Shown piece after piece: positions 8,785 through 19,934 of a stretch of DNA of 64,000 nucleotides. Below the pieces are notes generated by a model that worked only from the letters and a program-made list of their open reading frames with translations, made no database searches and was not told where the DNA came from. The first letter of the stretch is position 1. Each line of letters starts with the position of its first letter. The translations under genes were made by a program, and so were the position numbers. This DNA comes from Rhyacophila brunnea. Its lineage: Eukaryota; Arthropoda; Insecta; Trichoptera; Rhyacophilidae. The stretch is from assembly GCA_022495005.1 (NCBI GenBank), contig JAGYXB010000360.1:248001-312000 (forward strand), given 5' to 3'.

Positions 8785-10203
8785 ATATCACGTACAAAAG
8801 CAATGTATGAAGACATGGGACATTGCAGTGAAGTTGTTTTAGATTTTGATAAGTCGAATTCATCACAAGCACATGAGACATATGCAACGAATGATGAAAT
8901 TACAATCGATGAGTTAGAAATCAAAAGTGAATTAATTAAAATGGATAATACCGAGATTGATTGCAATTATTTAAATTTTACAGAGGAAACAAAAGAAGCA
9001 TTGCTAAATAATGCTATTAAAATTGTAAACAAAAATGACGTTACAGATCTTGAAACACCAACGATTAATAACATTAAAAAATCTAATAAGTTGGTTAAAG
9101 CATTTAAGTGTAAATTGTGTGGTTTTGAATGTCGAATACTAAAGTATTTCAGGCTACATCTTCTTAATCAACACAACATTAGAGGAAATCTTTTCAAATG
9201 TGATGCGTGCGATTATGAATGTCCCACGCCAGGCTTGCTAAAAAATCACAAAATCATTCATTCGAAACCGTTCGAATGTAACGTGTGCCAATACAAATGT
9301 AGCACTGCACAGTACTTGATAAGACACCAACGTAAACATGCTAAAGTGAAATCATTTAAATGCGATAAATGCGACTATGTTTGTTATACGCTGGGCGTCC
9401 TAAATAATCACAAAATCACTCATTCGAAACCATTCGAATGTGACTTGTGCCAATACAAATGCAGTACTGAACGATATCTGATAAGGCACCAAATGAAGCA
9501 TGCTGGTATAAAACCATTCGAATGCGATCAATGTGATTATAAATGCATCGTAGCGAGCAGTTTGAAGATGCATAAAGTTGCTCATTCTGGCGTTAAAGCG
9601 TTCGAATGTGATGAATGCGATTATAAATGTAGTTATTCTAGTGCGTTGAAATCACATAAAATTACACATACGGAAGAAAAGCCGCTTCAGTGCAGTAAAT
9701 GCGACTATAAATGCAAACGGCTGGATTACTTAAAAGCGCATGAAATTAAACACACCGATGTTAAGCCGTTTAAATGTGATGTATGCGATTTTACGTGTAA
9801 AACGAAGATATATTTACGTCAGCATGAATTGAGAATACACACTTACACGGATGTCAAAAAAGATTTCCAGTGTGATGAGTGTGAGCATAAATCTGATACG
9901 GCTTCTCATTTGAAAGAACATAAAATGAAGCACTCAGGTGACAAGCCTTTTAAATGTTCTGTATGTGACTACACATGTGCTAGAGTTAATACGTTGAATA
10001 GACATGAAATTATTCATACCGGTAAAAATCCTTACGAATGTGATGTTTGCGATTACAAATGCAACAGAACGTCGAGCTTGAGACTCCATAACAGGACTCA
10101 CACTGGTGAGAAACCGTTCAGATGTCGTGAATGCGACTACGCGTGTAGGACAATAAGAGATTTGAAAAAACATGAAAAGAAGCACAAAATTGGACAAGCA
10201 TAA
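8785..10203 (+). CDS. C2H2 zinc-finger protein, exon 2 (13 fingers)
   Basis: This terminal exon supplies 472 residues. After the splice, six residues (ISRTKA) precede an internal Met at 8803, and the frame stays open to TAA at 10201. Residues about 49-154 of the full protein are acidic and include a third SUMO-type motif, IKSE (94-97). From residue 155 onward come 13 contiguous C2H2 fingers, mostly of the form F-x-C-D-x-C-D-Y-x-C-x6-L-x2-H-x3-H. Finger 1 has four residues between its His pair, as does finger 9. Linkers are partly canonical (TGEKPF before finger 13) and mostly degenerate. Such proteins are usually nuclear DNA-binding regulators, but the target is unknown and no orthologue is claimed. 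Confidence 0.88.
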   Translation: MSRTKAMYEDMGHCSEVVLDFDKSNSSQAHETYATNDEITIDELEIKSELIKMDNTEIDCNYLNFTEETKEALLNNAIKIVNKNDVTDLETPTINNIKKSNKLVKAFKCKLCGFECRILKYFRLHLLNQHNIRGNLFKCDACDYECPTPGLLKNHKIIHSKPFECNVCQYKCSTAQYLIRHQRKHAKVKSFKCDKCDYVCYTLGVLNNHKITHSKPFECDLCQYKCSTERYLIRHQMKHAGIKPFECDQCDYKCIVASSLKMHKVAHSGVKAFECDECDYKCSYSSALKSHKITHTEEKPLQCSKCDYKCKRLDYLKAHEIKHTDVKPFKCDVCDFTCKTKIYLRQHELRIHTYTDVKKDFQCDECEHKSDTASHLKEHKMKHSGDKPFKCSVCDYTCARVNTLNRHEIIHTGKNPYECDVCDYKCNRTSSLRLHNRTHTGEKPFRCRECDYACRTIRDLKKHEKKHKIGQA

Positions 10204-10287
10204 CTGGTTTATATCAAATATCTATGTTTAAAATCCTTCTATAGAGACAGTCCCAAATGTATGAAATTGATTAAGTTAGCTACAGGT

Positions 10288-10440
10288 GACTTGGCATCAG
10301 TAGCGAAGGGTGGTGGTAGGCTGTTAAGATCCGCCATAAATAGTGCATATTAAACTTTGTTAGTCATACGCCTCACACGTATTTATTTTTATTGAACTAA
10401 AACTACAATTTACAGATGGTATTGGTTAGTTTAGAAAAAG
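10288..10440. repeat. Family R hAT-like fragment
   Basis: It starts CAGTAGCGAAGGGTGG and follows the left end of the elements at 38104 and 59273 for about 140 bp, then breaks off. It lies just downstream of the zinc-finger stop codon and may form part of its 3' UTR. Confidence 0.55.
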
Positions 10441-10452
10441 TTTCAAATAGAC

Positions 10453-11429
10453 CAGGAGGGGAGAAATCTTTTTGGATGGAGGGCCAAATTCAAGAATTGA
10501 AAATGAGCGGTGGGCCGCAAGTAAAATACCATTTTTAGATATACACTATTTTTTATTATCACGAAAAATAAACATTACAAAAAAATTAATGAGAAGAATG
10601 AAACTGTTGTACATTTTTTTAAACTCAGGTGTTATATCTGTCTGCTTATAAATGGGCATCGGAGAAATTTTATCGTAAAGAATTTTTATTGAGGTTCATG
10701 ATCGAAAATGTTTGTTCACATATTTAGGTTGATCCAAAAATAACATTTTTCTTGCATAATCTTCAAGTTGGTCGAATTTGTCTGAATTAAGGGCATTGTA
10801 AAATTTGGAGATTTCTTCATGACGATATAATTCTCTTAAATCAGTGTCACTGCAGATCAATAATCTCAAGTTGTAGCTCTGTCAGTACACTATCAATATC
10901 TATTGAAAATGGATCGCGTACTATTGCTAAACTTGTCTCAATTTTTTGGAAGTCACCAAATCTTTGTGAAAAATCGTCATTCAGAGCTTTAATAATTTTA
11001 CCATATTCTTCAAATTTATATTCTGATATATTCAGCAACTTCAAAATTGGAAAGTGATCCACGTTGTTATTCGATATTTGTCGAAGGAATAACTTGAGTT
11101 TTAATTGAAATCCATTCAAACTGTTTACCATATCAAGGGCATATATTTTTTCCTTGCAATGCGGAGTTAAAAGTATTTAAATGTGTCACGATGTTCAACG
11201 TAGAAAATAGTGGTTACATAGTGTGAGAAGAGACGCAAGGAAGACGTACTGAGATAATACATTTACGAAACAACAAATTCTTCAAATTTTAATCTATTAT
11301 CAATATTTTTAAAAAATATATATAAAAATGTTATTCGTAATCAGAAGTACAATTATTAATGATGGCGGGCCGCAAAAAAATACCCGGCGGGCCACATGCG
11401 GTCCGCGGGCCGCAGTTTGCTCCCCCCTG
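10453..11429 (-). mobile_element. Decayed hAT transposon with perfect 8-bp TSD
   Basis: The 977-bp element is flanked by AAATAGAC (10445-10452 and 11430-11437). The left end is CAGGAGGGGAGAAA and the right end the inverse of CAGGGGGGAGCAAACTGCGG. A minus-strand frame (10847-11131, 94 residues) contains FLRQISNNNVDHFPILK, a pattern I associate with the transposases behind GTF2IRD2-, FAM200- and SCAND3-like genes. Most of the transposase is missing, so this is a dead internal-deletion copy. Confidence 0.8.
10847..11131 (-). pseudogene. hAT transposase fragment
   Basis: A 94-residue open segment inside the hAT element at 10453-11429. It resembles the middle-to-C-terminal region of hAT-family transposases (L-K-L-F-L-R-Q-I and F-S-Q-R-F-x-D-F motifs). 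No BED finger and no complete catalytic core are present. It cannot encode an active enzyme. Confidence 0.6.
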
Positions 11430-11630
11430 AAATAGACTATATATGACGATTGGGCACATATGTGCCAAGAGCGTTTTAGTGTCTATGATCATATCTATGC
11501 CATTCCGACATATTATACATACATATTGTATGACAGCTATGACATCTATTTTCACCCTGTGACAGAGGACGCCAACATAAGAAACGGGTTTTTCGGCATT
11601 TATATGACCGATCGTCATAGAGTCTATTTG
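11430..11630. mobile_element. MITE remnant whose left end was split by the hAT insertion
   Basis: The right end, the inverse of CAAATAGACTCTATGACGAT, matches the left end TCAAATAGAC found at 10443-10452 joined to TATATATGACGATTGG at 11438. The 977-bp hAT element therefore landed within the first 10 bp of this MITE. Confidence 0.6.
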
Positions 11631-12206
11631 AGCCATTAATGGGAAATGAAATACCTAACGGGCATGGAGTAACAGGCGACCGATCTCGAGTGTGGAAGGA
11701 TATGCGATAAACTTAAACACGTGTCAAAAATACGTAATTTTTGTCCTTCATTCTGACAACTGCTATGCACTGAGGCTCATTCAATATTGGTGTAGTTGAA
11801 GGTTGCAACACACACTATTGCACGTCTATAATGTTTGTTTAATTTTCGTTTGACACATACATCAAAACTCCGTGTGAAAATGTAGTAGCCTATCGGATTT
11901 CTATTTATTAATCTGTTCTGTGTGTGTGAGGGTAATATTAAATTTGCTATAATTATATTAGGCAAGTACCTATGTCTTTTTATTTAACGTCTTTAAATAG
12001 GAATAAATAAATAATTCAAAACCCCGTGTCTAGAAATTTGTACTTATGCAGTTCGCCGTGTCACACTTCACCGTGAAATGTTGTATCGGAAAAAAATATA
12101 TGGCTCTTTGGGTCGTATAGTACTGACATAAAATTCATGTCTAAATAAAACACGGTTCTTGTCGGTTTACACTTTGCAGGAAGCCAGCAGTAAACAAATT
12201 TTGAAT
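11631..12206. other. Intergenic, dispersed repeat fragments only
   Basis: The segment about 11855-11940 is similar to 12820-12900. The segment about 12025-12200 is similar to 63700-63870, with shared CTCTTTGGGTCGTATAG. No gene is recognised. Confidence 0.5.
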
Positions 12207-12645
12207 AATTACAAGATAAAAAAAACTTTTTATATACAACGTTTTTAAATTTTCTGTTGAATCATATAAACTTGACTTGACTAGCTTAAACGATCAAAAA
12301 AAATTGTATTTGATAGGATTAATACTGAAATGTCATTTTGACATTCATATTGATTTCCATAGTAACGCACGTATTATATTAATAATTTAGTTTCTAGGAC
12401 CCCAGACCCCTAGCAACCAATAAATGTGTCGAAATAACTATTCATACAAAACAGAATTAACTGTAAATGAATTCAATTTTACTCATAGATGGCTAAATGC
12501 ATTGGCATCGTGTTATATATTCTAAAAGTCTCAAATGTCTAGCTAGTCAGGAAGTTAGTCAAACATCGATTGCAAGATTTGTACCGGACAAAGAACCAAC
12601 GGACAAATAAGAATACGAGCTAAGAAAAACGATGTAAAAATAGCT
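12207..12645. mobile_element. Repeat W, copy 1
   Basis: The ends carry an inverted ACAACGTTTTT/AAAACG(T)TGTA motif. Homologous copies are at 15241-15693 (opposite orientation), 49350-49768, and partial copies at 14262-14370 and 62095-62235. It is probably a non-autonomous DNA element of unknown superfamily. Confidence 0.55.
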
Positions 12646-13474
12646 GATTATACCGGATTATTTGGTTTTATTTCATTCTTGAATTCATAAATTTTGCTAA
12701 AATCAGCTATGAAAATTGAAATAATGTTCATATTGTATTCAATAAAACTGAAGACCGTATAGTATACGGTCATCTCTTTCCTATAGAAAGCTCACGGTGA
12801 AATATTTTATGTACAATTTGTAACCTCAAAACTCTGCGTCAAAATGTAGTGTATTGGGGTATAGCCTATCAGAATTCTATTTATTAATCTCTTCTGTGTT
12901 GGGTACCCATTTTTATTGTTTGCAGGATTCGTTTAAAATATTAATTGTGTCGTTACATTTCAAAATCAGCCAAGTCCACCTTTAGGTATTTTTGACTTTT
13001 TTGTGAATTGCTGAAGAACTGCAGCTTTCTAATATTTCTGCATTATCAAAATGTGGAATTTATTAATTTTAAATATTCTATACTCGAAATAATAATATAA
13101 ACTTTCACCCTTGTGACTGTGTATTTGAGAAAACAAAAAGCTGTTTTTCTCCTATTCATCTATTATGGATTTGGCTGATTTTGAAATCTAGCGACACTGA
13201 GGTATTCTTGGCATTTGTTTCACCAAAAAATGTTTCACATTACTGTATCAGTGTAATAGATTAACTAAGAATTGTTTTTAATTAATAAATTTAAATATAT
13301 AATAATATATAAATGAATAATATTTATTATCTCGTATATTTTTCTGAGAACCATAAGATTAATTCTTGCTGTTTAATAGATTCATAGAAATTTCTAAAGA
13401 TAGACTTGACAATAATATTTTTACTGACGGTTATTGACGTTGAATTATGTTCAGAGCGAATTGACGAGGCAAGC
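12646..13474. other. Intergenic AT-rich sequence, nothing recognised
   Basis: A short palindrome ACCGTATAGTATACGGT lies near 12755-12771, and there is one partial repeat (about 12820-12900). No coding frame or structured element is supported. Confidence 0.4.
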
Positions 13475-13876
13475 TTTAAGCCAGCTCTCACATCTAAACT
13501 CGCCTCCTCTGCCACACAGCTCATAAATCAAACCTTGGAACGTTGATCCGATGTTGCATATAAAGACCGCGCACATCTACCTAGCGACAGTCGCACGTAA
13601 CGTCTCGAAACGTATAGAAATTTGGATGCGGCGATCGGCGAGCCGGTATAGGAAAGACCAATTCGTAGGTATTCGCATGCATTCTGGCGTCCTCGACTCG
13701 CAGCCCGAGGAGTATGCGATTTGTTGATAGCAGCACTAGATGTTTTTTTTTCAAACTAGATAGTCGCATTCGACCAATCTGCGGAGATTCATTTGGCAAC
13801 GTGTGTTTTGTGAATAACAACAACGTGTTCGACACGTTGCAGACAAGGTGAGTTTAGATGTGAGAGCCGGCTAAGT
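13475..13876. mobile_element. MITE with TAA-flanked 25-bp TIRs
   Basis: The left end TAAGCCAGCTCTCACATCTA and the right end, the inverse of TTAGCCGGCTCTCACATCTA, are near-perfect inverted repeats. The bordering TAA trinucleotides suggest a 3-bp target site. A related right end (GAGACCCGGCTAA) occurs near 38055-38068. Confidence 0.65.
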
Positions 13877-15240
13877 GGATAGTGAAACTCAAAAAATCGC
13901 GGGCTTACATGAACCATTTTTGCATTGCAAAACTTTAATGAATACCTACAACTTATCTTTTTAAATATTTCTAAAGTTCTAAAGTTTATAGACTTATTAA
14001 TTCTGAACCTTTCGACATAAATCTAGCCTTGAGGCCCGGGCTCTTGGGGGGCCCGGCGTGACAGGTCGACCATATAAATGAGATCAACACACATTTTAAA
14101 TTTGCTCTAATAGTAAAAAGTCGCCTGTGAAAATATTTTACTTCGGAGTTATTATATTATTATGGTTATTGCGATGTGTTGAATGATACTCGACAACTCC
14201 ATAATTCGATGCGTTAAAAAATTGCTAAAAATTCTTTAACTTTAAAAATTTCTATCAAGTACTTACAATTTTTTTTTGGTCGTTTAAGCTAGTCAAGTTT
14301 ATATGATTCAACAGAAAATTTAACAACGTTGTAAGTATACACATAGTTCTTTTTATCTTGTACTTAATTATCTTTATTTAGATTAATGCCTTTAATATCA
14401 CTCAGTATAAATTTAACTAAAAAATAACAAAATTTCAAAATGTGAGTGATTCTATGCGACTCGATTTCTGTTTTGCTCTCACTCACAAAATGGCGCGTTG
14501 CTTTACTTTGCCGCTTCGGTTTGCTCTGGACATAATAATTATAAGCTTGAAAAAATAATTATTAAGTACATATTATTTTAATCAATCGACTACGGTTCTG
14601 AATAAAAATGCAAACGGCATAGTAAATTTTCCAGTTGTGTTTGCAGATGATTAAGGTTCCCATCGTCACCCTCTCTGATGATTAACTCTCTTCAAAAAAT
14701 CGTATGTATTCTTTAAGACAACTTTCCTCCAGATATCTTAAATCAAAGAAGTACCTTTAATCTGACTTTAACAACAAATATTTCAAAGTGAGCACTCTCG
14801 AAATTTATTTTTTACGAACTAATATTAAAACGAAAATATTAAAGTTTGTTCATTTTTTGTTTTACCTACGCCTACTAGAATAAATATATAAATAAATAAA
14901 TTGACCATCATTTGTGAAATCGGCCGAAACTGGCTTTCGATGGTCTGATAATTTGACGCCAGCTACAAGTTAGACTAAATAATACTAATATGCTTATTTT
15001 TCAAATATCAAAATTTACCTGTATGTTCGGCTGGTGGCTGTATGGAACCCTTTTCCGCAAAGGTCACATTGGCGCCTCAGCCAGCGACGGCTTCATGTAC
15101 GCCAGTCACCTATCTTCTCCTTCAGCAGTCCAACATCATTTGTCAGCAATATTCTAAATCGCGCTGTTCATCAATCATTTACTTACGGGCGTGAAGATCT
15201 CTTCACACAATTTTGCTGTTCGTATGATTAGCTTCATTGT
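13877..15240. other. Intergenic with repeat fragments
   Basis: It holds a piece of family V (about 14031-14230, with GGGGGGCCCGGCGTGACAGG), a piece of repeat W (14262-14370) and otherwise AT-rich sequence. Open frames here (for example 15034-15231) have no recognisable protein character. Confidence 0.45.
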
Positions 15241-15693
15241 ATTACAACGTTTTTATTAGCTCATATTCTTGTTTGTCCGGTACAAATCTTGCAATCGATT
15301 TTTAACTAACTTCCCGACTAGTAAGACATTTGAAACTTTTAAAATATATCAGAACACGATGCCAATGCCATTCTTTTAATACTTTTAGCCATCTTTAAGC
15401 AGAATTGAATTCATTTTCAGTTAATTGTGTTTTGTATGGAAAGTTATTTCAGAATAATCCGTAAAAAGTAAAAGACTATTATTGGTTCCTAAGGGGGTGG
15501 TCCTAGCATCGAAAGTATTAATATATACGTTCGTTACTATGGAAATCAAAATGACATTTCAGTATTCTATATTTTTGTTTGATCGTTTGTTTTTTATTTA
15601 CTTCATATCAAGTATCATCAAGCATATTGAGCATAATAATTCAACAGAAAATTTAAAAACGTTGTATATAAAAGTTCTTTTTATCTTGTAATT
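15241..15693. mobile_element. Repeat W, copy 2 (opposite orientation)
   Basis: It begins TTACAACGTTTTTATTAGCT and ends with AACGTTGTATATAAAAGTTC before a TCTTTTTATCTTGTAATTAT tail. It mirrors 12207-12645 and 49350-49768 end to end. Confidence 0.6.
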
Positions 15694-15740
15694 ATTTGTT
15701 ATATATACACTAGAATCATTTTAATTTTTATAATTTCCTT

Positions 15741-15965
15741 GTGCTCTTCTCTCCCCGGCACTTTGCATTAGAAAGTAACTTATTTAAACTCAGTCAGAGC
15801 TCACTTTGAGCGTAGCAACCTTAGTCATGGGTATCTTATCCTAGGGCATTCTCGGCCTAAAACTGAACTAGATGCTTCACCTCGCCAATGTAGGGCCACG
15901 TGATACGCTCGATTAAGACCGAGTGTGGTGCGTGGCGGGTTTTGGTTTGAAGGGATTAACTTCAA
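15741..15965 (+). repeat. Repeat U, copy 1
   Basis: Related in reverse orientation to about 55620-55850. Shared landmarks are GGCACTTTGCATTA, CAGTCAGAGCTCACTTTGAG and GCTCGATTAAGACCGAGTGT. The class is unknown. Confidence 0.5.
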
Positions 15966-16016
15966 TGTTCATCAACTTCATTAATCACCCGAAAAAATCG
16001 TATGCGCCTGTGTCAG

Positions 16017-16876
16017 CAGTGGCGCACCCAGGGGAGGGGCATGTGGCCCTGGTACCCCCCAAAAATGAAAACTATCAGAATGATTTTAAACATTGAAATA
16101 TTGAAAGCCAATAAACTATACCTTTGGGCTTAGACAAATAAAAACACGGCAAAAAAATAATTTGTAATAATTCTCCAGCACCCTTTTTAGAAAAATTTCT
16201 TAGATTTTAATTTCTAACACAAAAATTTCGAAACACTAATGTCTGGTTTTTTTAGAAACACAATCCCTAATGGAACTGTCAAAAAATTCTCGATGTCCAC
16301 CCGAATTCCGGAGTGGTGTAGGTCATGGCTGGGGAGGGCTGACAGAGCTCTAGCCTGCGGGCCCAGGCTGTGAGGGGCCCGGCGTGTCGGGTTGACCAGA
16401 AAAGTGAGATAAACACACATCATAAACTAGCTTTAATAGTTTAAAAAAGTCGCCTGCGGCACTATTATCCTTCATGGCCATGGACATTTTCAATTACTTA
16501 TATAATTGTGCTATATATTTTTTGATTATTATGTGTCGATACTCGACAGCTCCATTATTAATGTATATGTATTAATAATCGCCAATAATTCGCTGTATAA
16601 GTACCCTTAATTTGAACTGAACACACAATTTGAAGAACGTTAATGTAGTGTTTCACACTGCCTTTAATCTTAGCGGTAGGTAGGGGGCCCGCCAAATATC
16701 CTAGCCTGAGGGCCTGTTTCAGGATGTGGGGACCATGGTGTAGGTACACCGAGTGCAATAGACAAATGACCGATAAACGAGAAATTAGGCTGTGAAGAAG
16801 AAAAAGAGCCTATGGGACTAATTTACATTCTCCTCCTTGCCCCCCCCCCCAATATTAAATCCTGGGTGCGCCACTG
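16017..16876. mobile_element. hAT-like TIR element, family V
   Basis: The ends are inverted: CAGTGGCGCACCCAGG at 16017 and CCTGGGTGCGCCACTG at 16861-16876. The flanks CCTGTGTC and CCTGTGTG form an imperfect 8-bp duplication, with two extra bases at the left. It contains GC-rich GGGGCCCGGCGTG blocks. Pieces recur at 14031, 55490-56110 and, in reverse, 61886-62078. It is non-coding. Confidence 0.7.
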
Positions 16877-17060
16877 CCTGTGTGTACCTACCTAGCTTAT
16901 TCTTATAACGACATTCCCTAACGGGTGTGAACCACCACCGTCAGAGCGATCTTCACTTTATCTTTATACACGAAAGAATTCGGTAGTGTCCGTTTGTGTC
17001 ATCCGCACTGTCTTTCCTCTTAGACATGCCACATCAGAGTATTAAAGCAACAATTGGATT
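16877..17060. other. Short spacer with a small dispersed repeat
   Basis: GTGTCCGTTTGTGTCATCCG at about 16985-17005 resembles 57366-57390. Nothing else is seen. Confidence 0.35.
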
Positions 17061-17366
17061 CCCTAAGCAGCACCAAAAAGCCGCCTCATTTTTCATACAG
17101 TATTTTTATCATCCTTTCATGAGTCCAATATCTAAGAAATGTATTGTATGGATACATTACTAATAAAATATCAGACTAATTATTCGCAAATCTGCACGTG
17201 TCGTTTCTGATCACCAAGTACGTCAAAAGGTAACGGAAGTAAACTAGATATCGCGAACCCGATAAAACCAGTGAGCTGATTTTGTTGATGTAAAGATATT
17301 TTCGTTATTACTAAGTTTCCGCCCCCAAGCGACACTGAATCTGCCTACCCCCACGGGTCGTCACTG
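17061..17366. mobile_element. Family X MITE, truncated
   Basis: A reverse-oriented family X body ending GGGTCGTCACTG. The first about 30 bp (the CAGTGACGTCCC end) are missing, so the element is broken at its left side. Confidence 0.7.
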
Positions 17367-18016
17367 TCCCTAGATAGTTGCACCAATTATTTATGAGTGC
17401 CATTTTTGGTGACCACAGGCCTTGCGTGTCGCAGAATGGCGAGATAAGCCAATACGCTGAAAAGACTGTTTGACAGCCAAATCATCGAGGTCACGATCCC
17501 CGTGAAGCCCTAATGAAGAAGAAGTAATATCCGATGTAGCAAAATAATTTGTACCTATTTTTTTAGTTAGTAGTTAGCTCAGTTAGCTGTCTTGATATTA
17601 ATGTTATAGTATGACGTATGCATAATAATATAATTCATTATCCATTTGACAATGTAAATAGTCAAATAATTATACTTTTAATGTGTTGAAAGTAATTGCA
17701 CTGAATAAATATGGTAAAACAATACTTCATCAAAATGAATATTATGAATTTTATTATTAAACATATTGCAATGTTGACTCACTCGAGAAAATTTGAATGA
17801 AAATAAGTCTTCAAAAAAAACGTGGGCCCGATCGATTGGCTATCAGAACGGTGTCAGTATTGGACTCTTGGACTTGGATCAAAAATCAATAAAAATAATA
17901 ACCTACATAACTTTAAGCCCTTTTTCTGAAAAATAAATTGTAGGTACTTCAGGAACCAACACAAAATCAAAAAGAACCTTGGGTGTGGAGAAATCTGGGA
18001 TAAAATTAAACACGTG
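17367..18016. other. Intergenic AT-rich sequence
   Basis: 17400-17520 may be a LINE tail fragment (ends in a GAAGAAGAAG-type tract). The remainder shows nothing recognisable. Confidence 0.3.
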
Positions 18017-18194
18017 TTAAGGCTATACCTCAGTTGAGGCATGGTTTTTTGCGAACATTAAATGGACGCATGTTGGATTTATATGACAAACTATATTTCG
18101 TTCGGCATGCGTCATTTGCACCCGCGACCCGCAATCCGCGCATCGCCTAGCCACGATCTTTTTAGACCGTGCCTCAACTGAGGTATAGCCTTAA
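18017..18194. mobile_element. Palindromic TTAA-flanked MITE (short family Y member)
   Basis: Only 178 bp long including flanking TTAA. Both ends read TTAA-GGCTATACCTCAGTTG inward, making a strongly palindromic short derivative of family Y. Its right TTAA is shared with the next element. Confidence 0.75.
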
Positions 18195-19194
18195 GGGGGG
18201 ACATGCTCGTCGAAGGTCAAAATTGAGTTTTTATTGTATTTTCAAACCATGATCCTGGACACTCCTTAAACGTTGTAGATAATCTATTTATATAATTTTG
18301 AAGCCTTATTATCCTTTATAGTTATTTTAAACATTTGATGACTGTATAAAGTATTTTTGTTACATAAAATAGTATTCTTTTAAACCTCTCGCTCTAATAA
18401 GATTTTTTACGTTTATTAATTTTTAAACGCATTAATGAAACCATTAGTATAATTTATTACGAGATAATTTTTGTAAAATATTCACCATAAAAAATTATAT
18501 TGATAATCTCTGTGATCCCAAATTTGACAAGAATTAGGCATTTTATTATTCAAAAAATCGGCAAGATTAACACATTTGAAGATGATTCTAAAAATACTTA
18601 TTATAAGCTATGTTTTTGACCATTCAAGTGTGATAAACATCTTAAGAATAATGATTGCTTTATAATAATTATTGACCTAAGAATAAGGTAGTGTTTTTTT
18701 GAAATACGCCATTTCTTTTGTCATTCCCCAGTGGTTAAGCTACAACATACGGCCGTAGCCATAAATTGGAAAACTATAATTGAAGTAGGGAGTAAAATGA
18801 TATTGACGCGCGTGTTTGAACATGTACCTAACCGAATTATCAATATAATTTTTTATGGTGAATATTTTACAAAAATTATCTCGTAATAAATTATACTAAT
18901 GGTTTCATAAATGCGTTTAAAAATTAATAAACGTAAAAAATCTTAACACCACTGCACAGTTATGTACCGAAATATGACTATATTCTAAAACATTAGAGCG
19001 AGAGGTTAAAAGAATACTATTTTATGTAACAAAAATACTTTATACAGTCATCAAATGTTTAAAATAACTATAAAGGATAATAAGGCTTCAAAATTATATA
19101 AATAGATTATCTACAACGTTTAAGGAGTGTCCAGTATCATGGTTTGAAAATACAATAAAAACTCAATTTTGACCTTCGACGAGCATGTCCTCCC
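18195..19194. mobile_element. 1-kb foldback element with TTAA target site
   Basis: Arms of about 320-360 bp (18195-18515 and 18836-19194) are near-perfect inverted copies starting GGGGGGACATGCTCGTCGAA. They are separated by about 320 bp. Both ends abut TTAA (18191-18194 and 19195-19198). The right arm carries an insertion of about 35-45 bp near 18948-18992. It is non-coding and resembles piggyBac-type non-autonomous elements only in its target site. Confidence 0.75.
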
Positions 19195-19678
19195 TTAAAG
19201 GAATTGATACAAGATGCTCCAGATCAATAAAATTAAACTGCGAACCACTAGTTGGATAGGTAATTCAAATAACATCACTAGTTAAAATAAATTATCATTT
19301 TTTTTTAAATTATTAATGTGCATGTTTGAATAGCTATTGCATTATCATTTCAAAACATCTTTATAAATATGGCGACAACTGTTTTGTATTTTCAGTTGTG
19401 CTTCAAACGCATTAGAAAAAATACATTTTTTTTAATATCTGGCAGAAGACAAAGAAAAAACAATTGCATAGATTCGGATTTTTTGTGAAATTTCGCGGGA
19501 CATACCGCTATAATCAATTCAATAAACAAAATTATAATAACATATTATAATTTATTTTAATTTGTGGTTTTTCGAAGTTCTCCCTGAAAGAAAGTGAATC
19601 AAAAATATAAGGCAAGTCAAAAAAAATATTGGACTGTCTTTAATTTCTTTGAGACAAGTGTATATTTAGATTTAATAA
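19195..19678. other. Intergenic AT-rich sequence, nothing recognised
   Basis: No repeat partner or coding potential was noticed. The short frame at 19594-19776 runs into the neighbouring MITE and is not a gene. Confidence 0.35.
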
Positions 19679-19934
19679 TCGTCTCTGTTCTGGCAGAACA
19701 CACTAACTGGAGAATACTAGTTTTGAGTAATTTGACTTTGAAGTTGTTAAAATGTTTGAAATGGTCTATCATGTGAGTTTATTAAGAAATCGTAAAAAGG
19801 ATGACTTTATAATGAAGTCTGTTTATTTATTAAAAAGGTTTCCAGACGGTAAAATTTTAAATAAGGAACATTTTGGTATAACTAACTCAATATGTATTTT
19901 TTTCGAATTAGTGTCTTCTGCCAGAAGTATGACG
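19679..19934 (-). mobile_element. 257-bp TA-target MITE (TCGTC ends), copy 1, reversed
   Basis: A reverse copy of the element at 37228-37484. It starts TCGTCTCTGTTCTGGCAGAA, ends with a slightly deleted inverse, and is followed by TA. The 60- and 70-residue frames overlapping it are fortuitous. Confidence 0.75.

Noticed and set aside
8781..10197. Minus-strand open frames across the zinc-finger exon
   Set aside because: Antisense shadows of a repetitive C2H2 array; no independent coding character.
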